Source: CAYJIX01 sp964370375
GTDB lineage: Bacteria; Desulfobacterota; Desulfovibrionia; Desulfovibrionales; Desulfovibrionaceae
Assembly: GCA_964370375.1 (NCBI GenBank)
Contig: CAYJIX010000078.1
Coordinates: 1-8,180 of the forward strand
Direction of reading: 5' to 3'
Length of the DNA stretch: 8,180 nt
The position numbers and the translations under genes are program-made. Shown here one piece after another: positions 6,524 through 8,180 of this stretch. Under the pieces are notes generated by a model. The model ran no database searches. It was not told the DNA's origin and saw only the letters and a program-made list of their open reading frames with translations. How positions within the stretch are numbered: position 1 is the stretch's first letter; each line of letters begins with the position of its first letter.

Positions 6524-6562
6524 AAAAAAACCCCTCGTTTCTCAATAACGAAGGGTTTTTTA
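6524..6562. terminator. Bidirectional terminator-like hairpin upstream of purB
   Basis: AAAAAACCCCTCGTT (6525-6539) pairs with AACGAAGGGTTTTTT (6547-6561) at 14 of 15 positions, with a 7-base loop. Runs of Ts follow on both strands. On the minus strand it lies between the small basic gene and purB, only about 50 nt before the purB start. It may end the upstream transcript, or act as an attenuator in a purB leader. Confidence 0.75.
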
Positions 6563-6580
6563 GTGAAAAATGCTTACTTT

Positions 6581-6649
6581 CAGGGCCATTACGCCCTGTT
6601 CCCGTAAAAGAATTACCCATGATAAAGTGGATGCAAGGAAAAAGCTCAA
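6581..6649 (-). promoter_or_regulatory. Possible purB leader: weak promoter and CAGGGC/GCCCTG hairpin
   Basis: A weak promoter candidate on the minus strand reads TTGAGC (6644-6649), 17 bases, TTTATC (6621-6626). Downstream of it CAGGGC (6593-6598) and GCCCTG (6581-6586) form an exact 6-bp stem with a 6-base loop, followed by the terminator hairpin. The stretch 6476-6523 nearest purB has no convincing promoter. The leader interpretation is an inference. Confidence 0.3.
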
Positions 6650-6756
6650 CGCAACTGGCTCCTATAGCCATAGCGCAAAGCCTTTGTATACGCCTTTAAA
6701 CGGCAAATACGTCCTTGCTCATGCACTTTGTGCAAAGCGAACATGCACTCTTGCAA

Positions 6757-6864
6757 TTATTCTTTAGCGGCCTTAGCTTGGCGGACGCGCTCTTTCAGAC
6801 GCTCAGCCCTGCGTTTACGGCGGCGGTCAAGTTCTTTTTTACGTTCGATTTTTTTGTGAGCCAT
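6757..6864 (-). CDS. Small highly basic protein of unknown function (35 aa)
   Basis: Encodes 35 residues, beginning MAHKKIERKKEL and ending QAKAAKE, with long Arg/Lys clusters (DRRRKRRAERLKERVR) and almost no hydrophobic residues apart from regularly spaced Leu, Ile and Val. It would form a single charged amphipathic helix and probably contacts RNA or ribosomes, like other tiny basic proteins; this is inference. Reality is supported by a very good ribosome binding site (AAGGAG seven bases before the ATG), a good promoter upstream and a clean stop. I recall similar short basic proteins annotated as hypothetical in Desulfovibrio-type genomes but cannot verify. It lies 60 nt downstream of tsaC on the same strand. 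Confidence 0.8.
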   Translation of the reverse strand: MAHKKIERKKELDRRRKRRAERLKERVRQAKAAKE

Positions 6865-6913
6865 GCCTAATCTCCTTTACAAATGTCAACACGTATTTTT
6901 TTGTTGCAAAAGG

Positions 6914-6942
6914 CTTATACAGGATTATGCAAGCACTGTCCA
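6914..6942 (-). promoter_or_regulatory. Promoter of the small basic protein gene, overlapping the tsaC end
   Basis: On the minus strand TGGACA (6937-6942), a 17-base spacer and TATAAG (6914-6919), five of six matches in each box. The -35 lies within the last codons of tsaC. The predicted leader is about 43 nt. This suggests the small gene is expressed more strongly than, or independently of, tsaC. Confidence 0.65.
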
Positions 6943-7569
6943 GCCTGCATTTTCAAGTTGTTCTTGGCTTATGCTGCCTGCTCGTAAAAGGCGCAACGCG
7001 CCGTTTTCATAGAGCACAAGGGTTGACGGCAAACCGCCACCCGGCACAGGCGGCAGGTTCACAACACCGCCCACAGCCTTGAGCAAGACAGGGTTTAAAT
7101 CATCGGCCAATCGTGCAGGCGGATCACCGCTGACATTGGCACTGCTTGAGGTAATGGGTTCCCCCACCGCTAGAGCAAGGGCCCGTGCAACAGGGTGGGA
7201 CGATAGGCGCACCGCCACACGGTTTGTGCCGCCTGTAAGCACATCGGGCACGCGCAAATGCGCCGTAAAAAGCACAGTCAGGGGCCCGGGCCAAAACGTT
7301 TCAAGCAAAGGAAGCAGCTCTGGTTCCACCTTGGCCACCATATCAAGCTGTTCCATACTGCCAATAATAAGCGGCAAAGGCTTTACGGTTGAGCGGTTTT
7401 TTGCCACAAAAACCCTAGCAGTGGCAGTGGCGTCCAAAGCACGACTGCCAAGGGCAAAATAGGTTTCTGTAGGAAAAATAACAGGCTCGCCTGATTGCAT
7501 GAGGGTAGCTGCTGATTCCAGCGAAATGCAAGCTTGCTCAAGGCAGGCAGTGTGGTGCAAGGTTTCCAT
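6925..7569 (-). CDS. tsaC: L-threonylcarbamoyladenylate synthase (Sua5/YciO/YrdC family)
   Basis: Makes threonylcarbamoyl-AMP from threonine, bicarbonate and ATP, the first step of the universal t6A37 tRNA modification. With this start the protein has 214 residues: one YrdC domain and no C-terminal Sua5 domain, so the short TsaC form. Conserved pieces: PTET (33-36, usually PTDT/PTET), K57-x-R59 and KPL (63-65) from the KxR...KPL motif, FWPGPLT (92-98), VAVRLSSHP, SSSAN-x-SG (141-148) and STLVL (182-186). The sequence after PTET is YFALG where most members have VYGLG, a mild deviation. I prefer the ATG at 7569 because GGAG lies nine bases before it; an in-frame ATG at 7584 has only a weak upstream GAG. 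Divergent from rlmH. Confidence 0.9.
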   Translation of the reverse strand: METLHHTACLEQACISLESAATLMQSGEPVIFPTETYFALGSRALDATATARVFVAKNRSTVKPLPLIIGSMEQLDMVAKVEPELLPLLETFWPGPLTVLFTAHLRVPDVLTGGTNRVAVRLSSHPVARALALAVGEPITSSSANVSGDPPARLADDLNPVLLKAVGGVVNLPPVPGGGLPSTLVLYENGALRLLRAGSISQEQLENAGWTVLA

Positions 7570-7584
7570 GGGGCTTGTCTCCAT

Positions 7585-7694
7585 AGGGGCTCTGTTGTAC
7601 AGTTATACGAATAACCGCCTGTGGGAAAAAATATACTGAGGATTGTACCGATTTTTTACATTGGTCTTTTTCAACAAGCTGCTAAAGGCGCACC
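7585..7694. promoter_or_regulatory. Divergent promoter region between tsaC and rlmH
   Basis: This 110-base gap must hold the starts of two opposite transcripts. For tsaC, a -10-like TATAAC lies on the minus strand (plus-strand 7602-7607) with only a poor -35 (TTTTTC, 7625-7630). For rlmH, TATACT (7632-7637) is a possible -10 without a good -35. The rlmH ribosome binding site AAAGG is six to seven bases before its ATG. No clear operator is seen. Confidence 0.35.
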
Positions 7695-8168
7695 ATGACA
7701 CGCAAACCACTTCGCATCCTGGCTGTGGGTCGTTTAAAAACACCCTTTTGGCAAAATGCTGCCAACCACTATATAACCCGTATTGCCAGATGGCGCAATC
7801 TGCTTGAAACCTATGTAAAAGACGCCCCAAGTGCCCTTGATGCCAACGCAAAATCCCTCCTTGAAGGCAAAAACTTATTGCAAGCCTTAGAACCTGCCGA
7901 TATCCTTATCTGCCTTGACGAAAGGGGGAAAAATTATACATCCCAGCAATTTTCTAAATGGCTAGAAGTTGTTTCTGAAAACACAGCCAAACGCCCCTGC
8001 TTTGTGCTTGGCGGTGCTTTTGGCCTTGACAAATCTGTAAAAGAAGCCGCCACACATGTGATCGCCTTAGGCCCCATGACCCTGCCCCATGAACTGGCCC
8101 GTGTGGTTTTATTTGAACAGCTGTACCGCGCAGAAAGCCTGACAAGGGGCTGCCCGTATCATCATTAG
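7695..8168 (+). CDS. rlmH: 23S rRNA (pseudouridine1915-N3)-methyltransferase
   Basis: SPOUT-class methyltransferase that uses S-adenosylmethionine to methylate pseudouridine 1915 in helix 69 of 23S rRNA on the assembled 70S ribosome. It is 157 residues, complete (the E. coli protein is about 155), ending in TAG. Family landmarks: LDERGK (74-79), the SAM-pocket glycine loop LGGAFG (105-110; most members have GGPEG or GGADG), PHELARVVLFEQLYRA (131-146), matching the usual HQLVRVMLAEQLYRA, and the C-terminal PYHH (154-157), which stands for the conserved PYH(K/R) tail. The only plus-strand gene here, transcribed away from tsaC. Only 12 bases follow it, so its downstream partner is unknown. Confidence 0.95.
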   Translation: MTRKPLRILAVGRLKTPFWQNAANHYITRIARWRNLLETYVKDAPSALDANAKSLLEGKNLLQALEPADILICLDERGKNYTSQQFSKWLEVVSENTAKRPCFVLGGAFGLDKSVKEAATHVIALGPMTLPHELARVVLFEQLYRAESLTRGCPYHH

Positions 8169-8180
8169 AGGGGTGGGGCT

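Noticed and set aside
6700..6756. Possible RNA gene or regulatory repeat (CATGCACT twice, period 22)
   Set aside because: No cloverleaf or known RNA fold can be drawn. The repeats are only eight bases and the nearby TGCAC/GTGCA dyads are short, so chance is adequate.
7603..7851. 82-codon minus-strand open frame over the rlmH start
   Set aside because: It overlaps the well-conserved N-terminal part of rlmH antisense and has no recognisable features.
1..8180. Defence system, CRISPR array, prophage, toxin-antitoxin pair or integrase
   Set aside because: Looked for on both strands; every substantial frame is accounted for by housekeeping, metal-resistance or regulatory families, and there are no regularly spaced repeats.

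Overview
The window carries nine protein genes, all apparently chromosomal housekeeping or metal-homeostasis genes. Eight are on the minus strand and one, at the right end, is on the plus strand. Base composition looks moderate (mid-40s % GC by eye, not computed). The gene content, the short Arg/Lys-rich protein beside tsaC, and the protein style are what I would expect of a Desulfovibrionaceae-type sulfate reducer or a close relative with below-average GC. That assignment is an inference from remembered resemblance, not a search.

Left part (1-2100): a metal-efflux operon read leftwards. A CsoR-family repressor with the C-H-C metal ligand set is followed 12 nt later by a heavy-metal P1B-type ATPase that runs off the left edge (588 residues present, C-terminus missing). 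The promoter is clear, and a palindromic CsoR-type operator fills its -10/-35 spacer, so the operon is probably derepressed by its own metal (Cu(I) most likely; Ni(II) or Zn(II) not excluded).

2094-2628 is a gene-free stretch with palindromic repeat material, including an element of the common ATTGCGAGG...GGCAATCC type and a separate 15-bp AT-rich inverted repeat.

2629-4488: an Fe-dependent alcohol dehydrogenase and, upstream of it on the same strand, an HxlR-family regulator that is its likely local controller. Each has its own promoter candidate. A short terminator-like hairpin with an overlapping alternative hairpin lies between them.

4525-6562: a purB-pyrE pair (purine and pyrimidine nucleotide synthesis) overlapping by one base (TAATG) and ended by a strong terminator. 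A second strong hairpin terminator lies only about 50 nt upstream of purB with no obvious promoter after it, which suggests either readthrough or attenuation in a purB leader.

6757-8168: a 35-residue highly basic protein gene with an excellent ribosome binding site and its own promoter, then tsaC (threonylcarbamoyl-AMP synthase for tRNA t6A). Diverging from tsaC is rlmH (23S rRNA pseudouridine-1915 methyltransferase). This end is devoted to RNA modification.

I found no phage, CRISPR, toxin-antitoxin, insertion-sequence transposase, tRNA or rRNA gene, and nothing that amounts to a clearly new system. The most interesting material is in the non-coding segments.
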